A stretch of 64,000 bases of DNA from Gallionella sp. (GCA_003153155.1 PLWV01000008.1:69436-133435), one strand, 5' to 3'. Shown: positions 1-9,539, counted from the stretch's first letter. The notes: a model not told the origin generated them from the letters alone. A program made the numbers and translations.

Positions 1-656
1 CCGCACTCTTTATTCTCGGGGTTTTCCCACCACCAGCGTCCGGAGCGGATATCTTCACCCGGCGTGACAGAGCGGGTGCAAGGCGCGCAGCCCAGACTGG
101 GATAGAACTGATCGTGCAGCTTGTTGTAGGGCACATCGTGCTGGCGGATGTACGCCCACACGTCCTTGTGCGACCAATCAAGCAACGGATTTAACTTCTG
201 CAAACCGTTGTCCACATCGAAACAGGAGACTTCCAGGTTGCCGCGCGTCACTGCCTGGTCGCGGCGCATCCCGGTAATCCATGCTCCCTTGCCTGCCAAC
301 GCGCGGCGCAACGGTTCCACCTTGCGCACGAAGCAGCAACCCTTGCGATTCTCCACGCTGTCGTAAAAACCGTTGATGCCGTGCTGCGCGACATATCCTT
401 CGACCAGCGAGCTGTCCGGAAAGTACACCTGCAGTGGAACCGCATAATGTTTGCGCACTTCCTGCATCAGGTCATAAGTTTCTTGCGGCAGACGTCCGGT
501 ATCCAGGCTGAAAATCGAAATGTCCAGCCGGTTCCTGGCGATCAGATCGGTCAGCACCATGTCTTCCGCGCCCAGACTGTTGGCGAAGCAAACCGGCGAA
601 AAATCGCTCACCGACTGTTGCAGCACGGCCACTACCTGATCGATTTTTTGTTGCAT
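1..656 (-). CDS. cysH: Assimilatory adenylyl-sulfate (APS) reductase, 3' end outside window
   Basis: Cytoplasmic reductase that converts activated sulfate to sulfite for cysteine synthesis. Reading the minus strand from the ATG at 656 gives about 218 codons that run off the left edge. Cys-Cys at residues 107-108 and CAPC at 190-193 form the CC...CxxC ligand set of the [4Fe-4S] cluster, which separates APS reductases from cluster-free PAPS reductases. The last complete codon is the Cys of the expected ECGLH active-site tail, so only a few residues are missing. An AGGAGAGG ribosome site precedes the ATG. It starts 11 nt after the cysI stop and is probably co-transcribed with it. The substrate assignment (APS) is from family knowledge. 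Confidence 0.93.
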   Translation of the reverse strand, partial: MQQKIDQVVAVLQQSVSDFSPVCFANSLGAEDMVLTDLIARNRLDISIFSLDTGRLPQETYDLMQEVRKHYAVPLQVYFPDSSLVEGYVAQHGINGFYDSVENRKGCCFVRKVEPLRRALAGKGAWITGMRRDQAVTRGNLEVSCFDVDNGLQKLNPLLDWSHKDVWAYIRQHDVPYNKLHDQFYPSLGCAPCTRSVTPGEDIRSGRWWWENPENKEC

Positions 657-667
657 ATGCGCCTCTC

Positions 668-2707
668 CTATACCAACAATCCCGCAGCAGCTTCGGTCAA
701 GTCCAGTTGCGCATCCTTTTGCATCGCGAATGCCGCCACCTTCACCGTCCAGTCATCCACAGTCGCATTGATGATCGCATGCTCTTCGTTGCTGATCTCA
801 TCCGCTTTCGCCAATGCTGTGACCGCCCGTGCAAGTTCGTCGGCAATCGCACCGGGTAACAACTGCTGCAACTGGATGGCCAGTTTGTTCAAATTGTCCT
901 CGCGCACGCCGCCTAACAACTGCGCCACACCCGAACCGATCAAACGCAGAATCGCTTCGTTGCACTGAGCCGCTTCGCCATACTTGCGCTGGAACACCAG
1001 CGCGTTGCGGTACTCACGCTCGTGCGCCGCCTCGAAGAAGTTCGCGCCGATCACCATTTGCGACGCGCCGGCGCATTCGCCGCCACCCAGTTGCAACACG
1101 CGAAAGTCTGCCGCACTGCCGTAATCCTGCATCACGCTTTGCAATTCTTCAGCCTTCACTTCGGCCAGATCGGCCAGCAATTGCTTGAAATAATCCGGCT
1201 GTTGCGCGCGTGTCCAGGCGAAGAAACTGGCTTCCCCACTCTTTAGATGCTCAGTCTGCACGCGCGCGATGGCTTCCTTGATGCGCACCACGGGCAGCGA
1301 CGGGCCTTTCAAAGCCAACGCGCCACCACCCATGCCGTTGCCGGCAAAGTACATCTGGTAATGCGGCACCAGCTTGCCGTGCATGCGTTTGCCTTCGCCG
1401 TAAATGCCGATATCGCCGGTTTCCGGTTGCGCGCAACCGTTATGGCAACCCGACACGCGGATGCGCAGATCGGCCTTGCCGCCGGACAACTGCGGCCCGA
1501 GCACGGTGCTAGCGGTGATGCCCAAACGGCAAGTCGAAGTGCCCGGGCAGGCCACCACGTTGTCGCCTGTGACCGGCTCATGCAGGCCCAGCCCAGCCAG
1601 GCCGCTGCGCAGCAGCCCCACTTTATTTTCCGGCACGTTGAGGATGATCAGGTTCTGATCCTGCGTGGTATGCACCTCATCCAAACCGTATGCGCACAAC
1701 AACGCGGCAATGCCACGCAACTGCACCGGGGTAACGTCACCGATGGGCAAGGCGATCGGCAACACGAACAACCCGGCCTGATGCTGCGCGAACAACTTGC
1801 GCGGCGCGCCCGACCCCGGAACTTGCTGCCCGGTTTGCGCGCGCCATTCGCCTTTTGGATAAGGCTGGTCGACAAGGGCCTGTTTGGTGCGCTCGAACTC
1901 CTCGCGATATTTTTCCAGAAAGCCGTCGACGCCAAAACGCTCGACCAAAAATTTGATGCGTGACTTGGCACGTTTGGTGCGGTCCGAATATTTGTTGTGC
2001 AACGTCACCAGCGCCTCCAACGAGAACAGCAACTCGCGCTCGGGTATGAATTCCTCGACCACGATGGACTCGCGCGGCTTATGCCCCAAGCCGCCGCCAG
2101 CTTTGACCATGAAGCCATGCCGGCCGTCTTTTTCGACCGCGACCACACCCGCATCGTGCAACAGCGACTGTGCGCAATCCGACTCACAGGCGGAAAAACT
2201 GATCTTGAATTTGCGCGGCATTTGCTGATTCAGCGGGTTGCGCAAAAAATGCTGCGTCGCACCGTCAATATGAGCCGCCACGTCCACGTGCTCTTTGGGG
2301 CACACGCCGGACAACGCGCACGCCGACATATTGCGCACGGTGTTGCCGCAGGCTTCGCGCGTGGTCATGTTGACTTGCGCCAAACGGCGCATCGCACTGG
2401 GTGTTTTCGCCAGCGGAACGAAGTGCACTTGTATCGACTGGCGCGTGGTCACATGCGCGATACCGCGCTGTGAAAAATTCTCGGCGACATCGGCAACCGC
2501 ATCCAACTGGTCTGCGTTCAAACGCCCGCCGGGAATCTTGATGCGCAGCATGTTCACGCCATCCTGGCGCTGGCCATACACGCCTTGCTGCAGCCGCACA
2601 GCCGTAAAACGATCTGGATCGATACGGCCCTCAATGAAAGTCTGAATAGCCTGTTCAAGACGGTCTATTTCTTCGAGATCGGATAAATCTTGTGTGTTTA
2701 TACTCAT
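668..2707 (-). CDS. cysI: Sulfite reductase hemoprotein, with C-terminal extension
   Basis: Sirohaem/[4Fe-4S] sulfite (or nitrite) reductase reducing sulfite to sulfide; 679 residues. The ligand cysteines are at 387 and 393 (CX5C) and 421 and 425 (SGCHNGC), as in the nitrite/sulfite reductase family. The chosen ATG at 2707 has AAGGAG 8 nt upstream; an ORF start 6 codons earlier lacks one. The catalytic body is normally about 550 residues. Here an extra segment of roughly 130 residues follows from about residue 545, Ala/Glu/His-rich and apparently helical, without a recognised catalytic motif. It lies between the TauE-like permease gene and cysH, pointing to assimilatory sulfur metabolism. The electron donor (ferredoxin or a separate flavoprotein) is not shown. 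Confidence 0.92.
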   Translation of the reverse strand: MSINTQDLSDLEEIDRLEQAIQTFIEGRIDPDRFTAVRLQQGVYGQRQDGVNMLRIKIPGGRLNADQLDAVADVAENFSQRGIAHVTTRQSIQVHFVPLAKTPSAMRRLAQVNMTTREACGNTVRNMSACALSGVCPKEHVDVAAHIDGATQHFLRNPLNQQMPRKFKISFSACESDCAQSLLHDAGVVAVEKDGRHGFMVKAGGGLGHKPRESIVVEEFIPERELLFSLEALVTLHNKYSDRTKRAKSRIKFLVERFGVDGFLEKYREEFERTKQALVDQPYPKGEWRAQTGQQVPGSGAPRKLFAQHQAGLFVLPIALPIGDVTPVQLRGIAALLCAYGLDEVHTTQDQNLIILNVPENKVGLLRSGLAGLGLHEPVTGDNVVACPGTSTCRLGITASTVLGPQLSGGKADLRIRVSGCHNGCAQPETGDIGIYGEGKRMHGKLVPHYQMYFAGNGMGGGALALKGPSLPVVRIKEAIARVQTEHLKSGEASFFAWTRAQQPDYFKQLLADLAEVKAEELQSVMQDYGSAADFRVLQLGGGECAGASQMVIGANFFEAAHEREYRNALVFQRKYGEAAQCNEAILRLIGSGVAQLLGGVREDNLNKLAIQLQQLLPGAIADELARAVTALAKADEISNEEHAIINATVDDWTVKVAAFAMQKDAQLDLTEAAAGLLV

Positions 2708-2747
2708 TGCATTTCTCCTTACCAAGCTAATACAAAACCATTCCCGA

Positions 2748-3530
2748 CTAGTACAGAACCATTCGAGTCCCGATGATCAACAGCATGGTCGCCAGCACAG
2801 GGCGCAATACCGCTTCCGGCACTTTGGCACTCAGATGACTGCCGATATAAATTCCGGGCAACGAGCCCAGCAGCAAACTGCCCAGCAACACGATGTCCAC
2901 CGTGCCCAATGCCATATGCCCCATCCCGGCCACCGCAGTCAGCGGCACAGCATGCACGATGTCAGTACCCACCACTTTCACTGCTTGCATACGCGGGTAC
3001 AGGAACAACAATGCGACCGTGCCCAACACTCCCGCGCCAACTGAGGAGATCGTCACCAGCGTCCCGACAATGATGCCGGTGACTATCGTCGCGGCGGGCA
3101 GATGGCGATGATGCAACCCGTACACCGTGCCATCCTTGCGCTGTGCGATCTTCTTGATCCAGCCTTTCAATAACAGCGCGCTAGCCGTCAGCAACAGGGC
3201 CACGCTCAACACGCTGGTCACCAGGCTGCGCATGGTCTTTTCATCCAGTGCCGAATATTTCAGCAGAACTATGGTAATCACGGCTGCGGGCAAACTGCCC
3301 AGACTGAGCAAGCCCACCACCCTCCAGTCCACCGTGCCACGCCGCCCATGCACCCAACCGCCCAGCGTCTTGGTCAATGAGGCATACAGCAAATCGGTAC
3401 CGACTGCAGTCGCCGGAGAAACACCAAAGGCCAATACCAGCAACGGCGTCATCAACGACCCGCCACCCACCCCGGTGACGCCGACGATCAGCCCCACCAA
3501 AAAGCCGGATAATGTGTACATGCCATCCAT
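2748..3530 (-). CDS. Sulfite exporter TauE/SafE family membrane protein
   Basis: A 260-residue polytopic inner-membrane protein with the two-half repeat of the TSUP family. The N-terminal motif GVTGVGGGSLMTPLL and a second Gly/Val-rich repeat near residue 155 (TISSVGAGVLG) are visible. The family exports or imports sulfite, sulfonates or other sulfur anions. Sitting upstream of cysI and cysH on the same strand, it probably handles sulfate or sulfite for this pathway (inference). The start could be Met1 or Met4; neither has a strong ribosome site. Confidence 0.85.
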   Translation of the reverse strand: MDGMYTLSGFLVGLIVGVTGVGGGSLMTPLLVLAFGVSPATAVGTDLLYASLTKTLGGWVHGRRGTVDWRVVGLLSLGSLPAAVITIVLLKYSALDEKTMRSLVTSVLSVALLLTASALLLKGWIKKIAQRKDGTVYGLHHRHLPAATIVTGIIVGTLVTISSVGAGVLGTVALLFLYPRMQAVKVVGTDIVHAVPLTAVAGMGHMALGTVDIVLLGSLLLGSLPGIYIGSHLSAKVPEAVLRPVLATMLLIIGTRMVLY

Positions 3531-3559
3531 GCGCTACCACCAGTTAGAATTCATGGGGC

Positions 3560-3634
3560 GCATTCTAGGCCGGACACCTTATATCTCTAAATACTTTTAT
3601 GTTAGTATCTTATAACTAATTACTATATTGTAAA
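3560..3634. promoter_or_regulatory. Divergent control region between sulfur genes and cysB-like regulator
   Basis: A strikingly AT-rich 75-bp stretch between the divergent permease and regulator genes, much richer in A/T than its surroundings. LysR-type regulators usually bind such divergent intergenic regions, so this is the likely operator area for the cys genes. No unambiguous -35/-10 pair or operator was defined. Confidence 0.35.
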
Positions 3635-3640
3635 GGTGCC

Positions 3641-4603
3641 ATGAATTTACAACAATTGCGTTTTCTCAACGAAATCGTGCGCCAGGGATTAAAGATCTCC
3701 GATGCCGCCAGCGCGCTGTTCACTTCGCAGCCCGGCATCAGCAAGCAGATCAAGCTGTTGGAAGAGGAGTTGGGTATCGAGATATTCGTGCGCAACGGCA
3801 AGCGCATCGCGGCCATCACCGAGCCGGGCAAAGCCGTTCTGGCCATCGCCCAGCGCATGCTGCACGATGCTGAAAACCTCAAACAGGTCGCTGAGGAATT
3901 TCACTCGCAGGACAGTGGCAACCTGACAATTGCCACCACGCACACCCAGGCGCGCTACGCCTTGCCGACTACGGTCAAACAATTCATCAAGCGCTATCCC
4001 GGCGTGAAGCTGGGACTGCACCAAGGCAACCCGACGCAGATCGCCGAGCAAGTGTTGAGCGGCGAAGCCGACATCGGCATCGCCACCGAAAGCCTGTCGC
4101 TGTATGACGAGCTCGTCACCCTGCCCTGCTATGAATGGAACCATTGCGTCATCACCCCACTGCACCACCCCTTGCTGGCAGAGAAGAATACGAAAAACGT
4201 TGGTCCGGGCACCCGACTGTCGCTGGCGAAGATCGCGCAATACCCCATCATCACTTACGATTTCGCTTTTAGCGGACGCGGCAAAATCAATGCCGCGTTC
4301 AAAGCAGCCAATATCCAGCCGAACATCGCGCTCACCGCGATCGATGCGGACGTGATCAAAACTTATGTGGAGTTGGGGCTGGGCATCGGCATACTGGCGA
4401 AAATGGCTTTCATCCCGGAGCGGGACAAACACTTGCGCATGCTGGATGCCGCGCATCTGTTCAAGCCCAGCACCACGCGCGTCGCCATCCGCAAAAACGA
4501 ATACCTGCGCGGTTACACATACGACTTCATCGAACTATTCGCACCGCACCTGACCCGCGCGGTGGTTGCCAAGGCGATGCACGTTTCACCTCTGGCTGAG
4601 TAA
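3641..4603 (+). CDS. cysB: CysB-like LysR-family transcriptional regulator
   Basis: A 320-residue regulator with an N-terminal winged helix-turn-helix (about residues 1-60, including SQPGISKQIKLLEEELG) and a periplasmic-binding-protein-like effector domain (about 90-310). It closely follows the CysB/Cbl pattern (PIITYDFAFSGRGKINAAF). Divergent orientation from cysI/cysH supports control of sulfate assimilation in response to acetylserine or sulfur status (family knowledge). The start has AAAGG 5 nt upstream. Oddity: between HPLLAEK and LSLAKIA there are about eight extra residues (TKNVGPGTR) encoded by a copy of the short dispersed repeat described below. The frame is kept. Confidence 0.88.
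   Translation: MNLQQLRFLNEIVRQGLKISDAASALFTSQPGISKQIKLLEEELGIEIFVRNGKRIAAITEPGKAVLAIAQRMLHDAENLKQVAEEFHSQDSGNLTIATTHTQARYALPTTVKQFIKRYPGVKLGLHQGNPTQIAEQVLSGEADIGIATESLSLYDELVTLPCYEWNHCVITPLHHPLLAEKNTKNVGPGTRLSLAKIAQYPIITYDFAFSGRGKINAAFKAANIQPNIALTAIDADVIKTYVELGLGIGILAKMAFIPERDKHLRMLDAAHLFKPSTTRVAIRKNEYLRGYTYDFIELFAPHLTRAVVAKAMHVSPLAE
4191..4215 (+). repeat. Short dispersed repeat, copy 1 (inside cysB-like gene)
   Basis: A diverged copy of the ~25-bp element whose core is CTTTTGTCCGGGCACCCG; here CGAAAAACGTTGG followed by TCCGGGCACCCG. It is read in frame as TKNVGPGTR in a surface-linker position of the regulator. Confidence 0.7.
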
Positions 4604-4611
4604 AACTCAAA

Positions 4612-5325
4612 ATGAGCTTCTTGATGCCCGCAGGAAATCGAAGTCGCCGCCTGATCGGGTTGCTCTCTTGCGTGTTGGCGACCTGCGCTCCGGGCATTCC
4701 TGCGCAAACGCAGGTGGAGAGTTCACAAGCGCCTGCGGATTTTCCCGAAGCCTATTACCGTCAAGCCGAGGCGCTGGGCAAAAAAATACTGCGCGTGGAT
4801 TCCGCACAGTCGCTCGTGGTCATCGAAGTGCATCGCGCCGGAGCGCTCGCACGCCTGGGACATGACCATGTAGTCGCCAGTCACAATGTGAGCGGTTATG
4901 CCTCCATAGCGGAAGGGCTAGCCGACCTCTACGTCCCGCTCGAACAGCTTGTCGTGGATGAACCGGGATTGCGCACCGAGGCAGGGTTCGACACACAACC
5001 TTCGCGGGAAGATATCGAAGACACACGCCGCAACATGCTGAAGAAAATGCTCGACTCCGAGCATTTTCCTTACGCGCTCATCCACGTTGCTCGGGCAGAT
5101 GCCGATCGCCCGGCATTGAACGTGTCGATCACAATGCATGGCATGACGCGCAGCTATGAAGTTTCGGCGCAAATTGAAACCGTTCGGAGCGGAATTGCCG
5201 TTGACGGAAAGATGTCGTTCAATCAAACCGATTTTGGCATCACCCCCCTCTCCGTACTCGGCGGCGCGATTCAAGTTCAGGATAAATTAGATTTGCGCTT
5301 CCACATTCTCGCGCAAAGCATTTGA
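4612..5325 (+). CDS. YceI-family periplasmic protein
   Basis: A 237-residue exported protein with a cleavable signal peptide (basic start, hydrophobic segment about residues 15-33). A YceI-like lipocalin-type beta-barrel domain follows from about residue 60 (VDSAQSLVVIEV, LGHDHVV, later FNQTDFGITPLSVLGG). YceI proteins bind isoprenoid or amide lipids in the periplasm. The substrate is unknown here. It begins 8 nt after the cysB-like gene and may be co-transcribed with it, but a role in sulfur metabolism is not evident. Confidence 0.75.
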   Translation: MSFLMPAGNRSRRLIGLLSCVLATCAPGIPAQTQVESSQAPADFPEAYYRQAEALGKKILRVDSAQSLVVIEVHRAGALARLGHDHVVASHNVSGYASIAEGLADLYVPLEQLVVDEPGLRTEAGFDTQPSREDIEDTRRNMLKKMLDSEHFPYALIHVARADADRPALNVSITMHGMTRSYEVSAQIETVRSGIAVDGKMSFNQTDFGITPLSVLGGAIQVQDKLDLRFHILAQSI

Positions 5326-5343
5326 GCGCCCCGTGCGATCACA

Positions 5344-6882
5344 TTAGTTCACCGCCCGCTTGGAAAAATCCTTAGGCCGGAATCCCAGCGCAGCGAGCAC
5401 CGCGAAGTAAACCACCACTCCACCCGCAACCAGCGCCGACAAGCGCAGGATGCGCGACCAGCCTGAGCCGGTCAGCCAGCTTTGTTCGGTGCCCATGCCG
5501 AACCACAGGGTGATCGCCAGCGCCAACACGGCGATGCTCACCTTGGCAAAGAATTTCGCCCAGCCCGGTTCGGGAAGATAGATTTCACCCTTGCGCAGGT
5601 AATAAAACAGGATCGCGGAATTCAGACAGGCACCGAGGCCGATAGACAGGGCGAGTCCGGCGTGTTGTATCCAGCCGATGAACAGCGCGTTCATCGCTTG
5701 CGTAGCCAATAGCGTGATGATGCCGATCTTCACCGGGGTTCGGATGTTCTGTCGTGCGTAGAAACCCGGCGCGAGTATCTTCACCAGTATTAGCCCGATC
5801 AGACCCACGCTGTAGCCGATCAACGCCCGACTCGTCATCAATACATCGTGCGCGGCGAACGCGCCATGCTGAAAGAAGGTTGCCAGCAACGGCACGGCGA
5901 TCATACCCAGGGCCAGCGCGGCAGGCAGCGTCAGCATGATGGTCAAGCGCAAGCCCCAATCCAGCAGCCTGGAATATTCCGCCGTGTTGTTGCTCGCATA
6001 GCATTTGGATAGCGAAGGCAGCAAAATCGTACCCAGTGCTGCCCCCAACATGCCGGAAGGAAATTCCATCAGCCGATCCGCGTAATACAGCCACGACACG
6101 CTGCCCGCCACCAGAAACGAGGCAAAGATGGTGTTGATGATGAGGCTGATCTGGCCGATGGAAACGCCGAACACCGCCGGTCCCATTTGTTTGATGACGC
6201 GCCACATACCTTCGTCGTGCCAATTAAAACGAATGCTGGGCAGCATGCCGATTTGTTTCAGAAACGGGACCTGAAACGCCAGTTGCACAAAGCCCGCGAC
6301 GAACACCGCCCAGGCCAGCGCCATGATCGGCGGGTCGCAATAGGGCGCCAGCCACAGCGCACCGCCGATGAAACAGAGGTTGAGCAGAATAGGCGCGAAG
6401 GCCGGCACCCAGAATTTGTTGTAGGTGTTGAGTATGCCCGCCGCCACCGCCACCAGCGAGATGAAGAAAATATACGGCGAGGTGATGCGCAGCAATTGCA
6501 CGGTGAGGTCGAACTTCGCGGCATCTTTGAGGAATCCGGGCGCGCTGATATATACCAGAATCGGCGCGGCGATGATGCCGATGAGCGTAACCGCGAACAG
6601 GATGATCGCCAGCATGGTGATGACGTGATCGACCAGCAATTGGGTTTCTTCATGCCCGCGACGATTCCTGTATTCGCCGAAGATCGGCACAAAGGCCTGT
6701 GAGAATGCGCCCTCCGCGAACAGGCGGCGCAGCAGGTTGGGCAGTTTGAACGCCACAAAGAAAGCATCAGTCGCCATGCCCGCGCCGAATATCCTGGCAA
6801 TCAGCACGTCGCGCACAAATGCAAGAATGCGCGAAACAAGGGTCAAGCTGCTGATGGTGGCAAGGGCTTTGAGTAGATTCAT
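5344..6882 (-). CDS. murJ: Lipid II flippase MurJ (MviN)
   Basis: A 512-residue polytopic membrane protein of the MOP superfamily that flips lipid II across the inner membrane for peptidoglycan synthesis. It starts [19 protein letters not shown] and contains the family segment [20 protein letters not shown], typical of MurJ. The ATG at 6882 gives the usual family length. Longer reading frames extend 38 codons upstream into sequence unlike MurJ. It converges with the YceI gene. Confidence 0.95.
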   Translation of the reverse strand: MNLLKALATISSLTLVSRILAFVRDVLIARIFGAGMATDAFFVAFKLPNLLRRLFAEGAFSQAFVPIFGEYRNRRGHEETQLLVDHVITMLAIILFAVTLIGIIAAPILVYISAPGFLKDAAKFDLTVQLLRITSPYIFFISLVAVAAGILNTYNKFWVPAFAPILLNLCFIGGALWLAPYCDPPIMALAWAVFVAGFVQLAFQVPFLKQIGMLPSIRFNWHDEGMWRVIKQMGPAVFGVSIGQISLIINTIFASFLVAGSVSWLYYADRLMEFPSGMLGAALGTILLPSLSKCYASNNTAEYSRLLDWGLRLTIMLTLPAALALGMIAVPLLATFFQHGAFAAHDVLMTSRALIGYSVGLIGLILVKILAPGFYARQNIRTPVKIGIITLLATQAMNALFIGWIQHAGLALSIGLGACLNSAILFYYLRKGEIYLPEPGWAKFFAKVSIAVLALAITLWFGMGTEQSWLTGSGWSRILRLSALVAGGVVVYFAVLAALGFRPKDFSKRAVN

Positions 6883-7000
6883 GCTGGTCGTATGCGATGT
6901 CCGTGAACGCCGCGCATCATACCATCGTGCTTGGCCATCGCGCTTTGCAAGCCAGCTTGACGCTGCGCATCCGGCAATACTAAACGCTACCCCCATATTG

Positions 7001-7129
7001 ACCGAAAGTGCCAGAGCAGCGATCTTCAGCTATATCGAACTGTTCTATAATCGCCGGCGGATTCATCAAACGCTGGGATATGTCAGCCAGGTTGCGTTTG
7101 AAGAGGCCAACTGTGAGGTTCTAAATTAA
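7001..7129 (+). pseudogene. IS3-family transposase (OrfB) C-terminal remnant
   Basis: The reading frame ending at 7129 gives [20 protein letters not shown] plus a short tail. This is the characteristic end of the integrase-core transposase of IS3-type elements, including the last catalytic-domain helix. Everything upstream of about residue 40 from the end is missing and murJ begins within 120 bp. The sequence right after the stop (CCGTCCGGAAAAGCCGG) may be the old right terminal repeat. No intact partner end was seen. Confidence 0.8.
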
Positions 7130-7278
7130 ACCGTCCGGAAAAGCCGGGTTAGCTCAGCATCGATATATTTTGATGCTGACCTCTTCAACCTTGCTTCAAT
7201 CTTGTGCGGGAATCAAGGTAACTGCTTGTTGTAGTGTTGAGTGATGATCAGACTCTGTAAAACAACGGTTAACGACAA

Positions 7279-7299
7279 AGGGCGGTTTTTGGCCGCCCT
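7279..7299 (-). terminator. Hairpin terminator of the 38-residue gene
   Basis: AGGGCGG and CCGCCCT form a 7-bp GC stem around a 7-nt loop. On the minus strand it is followed by TTTGTCGTT. It lies about 30 nt after the stop of the small gene 7331-7447 and suits it as a terminator. Confidence 0.55.
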
Positions 7300-7330
7300 C
7301 TGTTGTACTGCTCGTTACCGTTCGCCGCCT

Positions 7331-7447
7331 TTAAGAAGCAAGGCCAGCCCAAGTGGCAATCGACACTGACAGGGCTGTAAGCCAGCCGAGTGCAGCGTTA
7401 AACTTAACGTCTTCTGAAAAAGTATTGCTGTTGGTTTTGTCGCTCAT
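7331..7447 (-). CDS. Small membrane protein, 38 residues, unknown function
   Basis: An ATG at 7447 with GAAGGAG 7 nt upstream opens a 38-codon frame: a polar, Ser/Asp/Lys-rich first 15 residues, then one hydrophobic segment (AALGWLTALSVSIATWAGL) to the end. The strong ribosome site, single predicted transmembrane helix and downstream hairpin support a real gene. I do not recognise the family. Size and form are like small accessory subunits of membrane complexes, but there is no partner gene next to it. Confidence 0.6.
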   Translation of the reverse strand: MSDKTNSNTFSEDVKFNAALGWLTALSVSIATWAGLAS

Positions 7448-7841
7448 ATTGATGCTCCTTCAATAATCGTTAAGATGAAAAGAATCTCGTGTTCATACTC
7501 GATTCCGGTGAGTCAGACCAGACGATCTGGATTTTGTTCCATGACAATTTTGTGAATTTGGTTTGTGTGGTGCCTGCAAGATCAGATCAGTCAAACGAAT
7601 CAAAGGAATCAGCGGATCAAAGTGACCGGCATCGATATTTTTTCACCCCTTTCCCAAACTCAAACCCCGCATCATTTGCGGTCTCTCTGCAAACCAGCGT
7701 GCCACAGTGAACTGGGCGCTCTCATTGATGCCTTCAAGTAGGCGCGAGGCATGAGCCCATCGGTGGAGGTGGATTGAAGCTACCCCCGTTCAATTTCCTG
7801 TGGCTTTTTACTGGACGCAATACAAAGAAGCCACTGCGCAG
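7448..7841. other. Gene-poor spacer
   Basis: Nearly 400 bp without a convincing gene. A 73-codon plus-strand frame (7489-7710) lacks a ribosome site and looks like chance. The segment holds the upstream region of the small gene at 7447. Confidence 0.5.
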
Positions 7842-8063
7842 TTAGCGCCGGTAGGAATACATCTTTCTCAGGAATAGCTCCACAACTTCCGCCGTAAGCG
7901 TAGCCGGCATGGCCCGCTGTTCGGTAGTCGGCACAAGCTGTAGTTGCTGACACACTGAGTCAACTTCAGGATTCCAACCGGCGTACAAGATCTCATCGCT
8001 GTACTCGACCTCTATCGTTTCGGGTTCGATTTCGTAGTTGCTCATGTTCATCGTGACGTTCAT
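7842..8063 (-). CDS. Conserved-looking hypothetical protein, 73 residues
   Basis: A short acidic cytoplasmic protein starting at an ATG with a near-perfect AAGGAGG seven bases upstream. The N-terminal half is rich in Glu/Tyr/Asn. The C-terminal part (LTAEVVELFLRKMYSYRR) is probably a basic amphipathic helix. No domain recognised, no signal peptide and no operon partner. The strong translation signal is the main support for expression. Confidence 0.6.
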   Translation of the reverse strand: MNVTMNMSNYEIEPETIEVEYSDEILYAGWNPEVDSVCQQLQLVPTTEQRAMPATLTAEVVELFLRKMYSYRR

Positions 8064-8462
8064 GGCACACCTCCTTCTGCTTCTGCTGCATTACGGCTTC
8101 TTACTGCCGAATTTGAATTTGCTACCTTTATGTTATTAACATGCATATTACATGCCAATATAAAGCCTATTGTCTGAAACGGCGCCAATACTAGCGTAGC
8201 GGGCATTATTGAGATGTAATTGACAGGGCTGGCGAATTAAAAACTGACGGAAACTCATCTTTAGCCTTAGTAAAGTGTGCGAAAAATGGCAAATCGAAAA
8301 GCAGCGAAAAGAGCAGCGGAAAAGGGTCTGCATGAGCTGCCCAATTTAATTCGGAGTATATTGTCTGCCGGGTTGGCAATACCATTCTTCCTTCTTGCAA
8401 CACCCTGCTAAACTTTTTCCTTATTCATAAAATATCCAAATCACTTTTTAAAAGGAACAACC
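8064..8462. other. AT-rich spacer with one possible 41-codon frame
   Basis: This gap holds the promoters of the flanking genes. On the plus strand an ATG at 8286 opens 41 codons to 8411: a basic Lys/Arg/Ala-rich start, then a hydrophobic tail ending FFLLATPC, like a small amphipathic membrane peptide. It has no good ribosome site, so it is noted here rather than called as a gene. Confidence 0.3.
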
Positions 8463-9539
8463 ATGTCGTTGCTGTTTTCAAAAACCACTCTGGGATCACT
8501 CACGCTGCAGAATCGCCTGGTCATGTCACCGATGACGCGCAATCGTGCCACCGGCAATATCCCGAACGAGCTGATGGCGCAGTATTACGCGCAGCGGGGT
8601 ACCGCAGGCCTGATCATCACCGAAGGCACGTCGCCGTCTTCCAATGGGCTGGGCTATCCGCGCATACCCGGGATCTTTTCCGCCGCACAGGTTGCGGGAT
8701 GGAAGCGCGTTACCGACGCGGTTCACGCACAAGGTGCGAAGATGTTCATTCAGTTCATGCACTGCGGGCGCGTTGGCCATGCGCTCAATCTGCCTGCGGG
8801 TGCGCGTATTCTGGCACCGTCTGCGGTAGCGGCCGTCGGCGAAATGTACACCGATGCCGAGGGCATGAAACCGAATGCCACTCCGCAAGCAATGACCGAG
8901 GCAGACATCAAGGCCACCATAGAAGAATTTGCGCAGTCCGCGAAGAATGCGGTGGCAGCGGGATTTGACGGTGTCGAGTTGCACGGGGCGAACGGTTATC
9001 TGCTCGAACAGTTCATCCGCCCGAACTCGAATCAGCGTACGGATCGCTACGGCGGTTCGATAGAAAACCGCGCGCGCTTCGTGCTCGAAGTCGCCGATGC
9101 GGTGATCAGGGCGATCGGCAAGGACAAGCTCGGCATACGCCTGTCGCCGTTCGGTGTGTTCAACGACATGCCGCTGTACGACGCGATGGAAGCGGATTAC
9201 ACCTATCTTGCGCAACAGCTCAATGCACGCGGGCTGGTCTACATCCATCTGGTCGACCACTCGTCCATGGGCGCGCCGCCGGTGCCTGCATCAATGAAGG
9301 CGACGTTCCGCAACGTGTTCAAGGGCAAACTGATCCTCTCCGGCGGCTACGATGCCGCACGCGCCGAGAGCGATCTGGCTGCGGGCAAATGCGATCTGAT
9401 CGCCGTGGGAAAGCCGTTCCTCGCCAACCCGGATCTGGTTGCCCGATGGAAAACCGGCGCGGCAGTGAATGCGCCCGACATGAGCACGTTCTATACGCCC
9501 GGAGCCAAGGGATATACGGATTACCCGGTGCTGGGCTGA
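8463..9539 (+). CDS. Old Yellow Enzyme-type NADH:flavin oxidoreductase (NemA-like alkene reductase)
   Basis: A 358-residue FMN-dependent TIM-barrel ene-reductase. Visible family features are the N-terminal NRLVMSPMTRNRA, the substrate/FMN-binding HGANGYLLEQF with the His/Asn pair near residues 175-178, and QRTDRYGGSIENRARF. Members reduce activated C=C bonds, N-ethylmaleimide or nitroesters with NAD(P)H, usually in electrophile or oxidative-stress detoxification. AAAAGGAA precedes the start. It stands alone; the converging neighbour is a DsbA-like gene. Confidence 0.92.
   Translation: MSLLFSKTTLGSLTLQNRLVMSPMTRNRATGNIPNELMAQYYAQRGTAGLIITEGTSPSSNGLGYPRIPGIFSAAQVAGWKRVTDAVHAQGAKMFIQFMHCGRVGHALNLPAGARILAPSAVAAVGEMYTDAEGMKPNATPQAMTEADIKATIEEFAQSAKNAVAAGFDGVELHGANGYLLEQFIRPNSNQRTDRYGGSIENRARFVLEVADAVIRAIGKDKLGIRLSPFGVFNDMPLYDAMEADYTYLAQQLNARGLVYIHLVDHSSMGAPPVPASMKATFRNVFKGKLILSGGYDAARAESDLAAGKCDLIAVGKPFLANPDLVARWKTGAAVNAPDMSTFYTPGAKGYTDYPVLG

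Noticed and set aside
7148-7200. GGTTAGCTCAG resembling the D-arm of a tRNA
   Set aside because: No T-arm or acceptor stem follows at the right distance; it sits at the end of an IS3 remnant and reads better as insertion-sequence debris.
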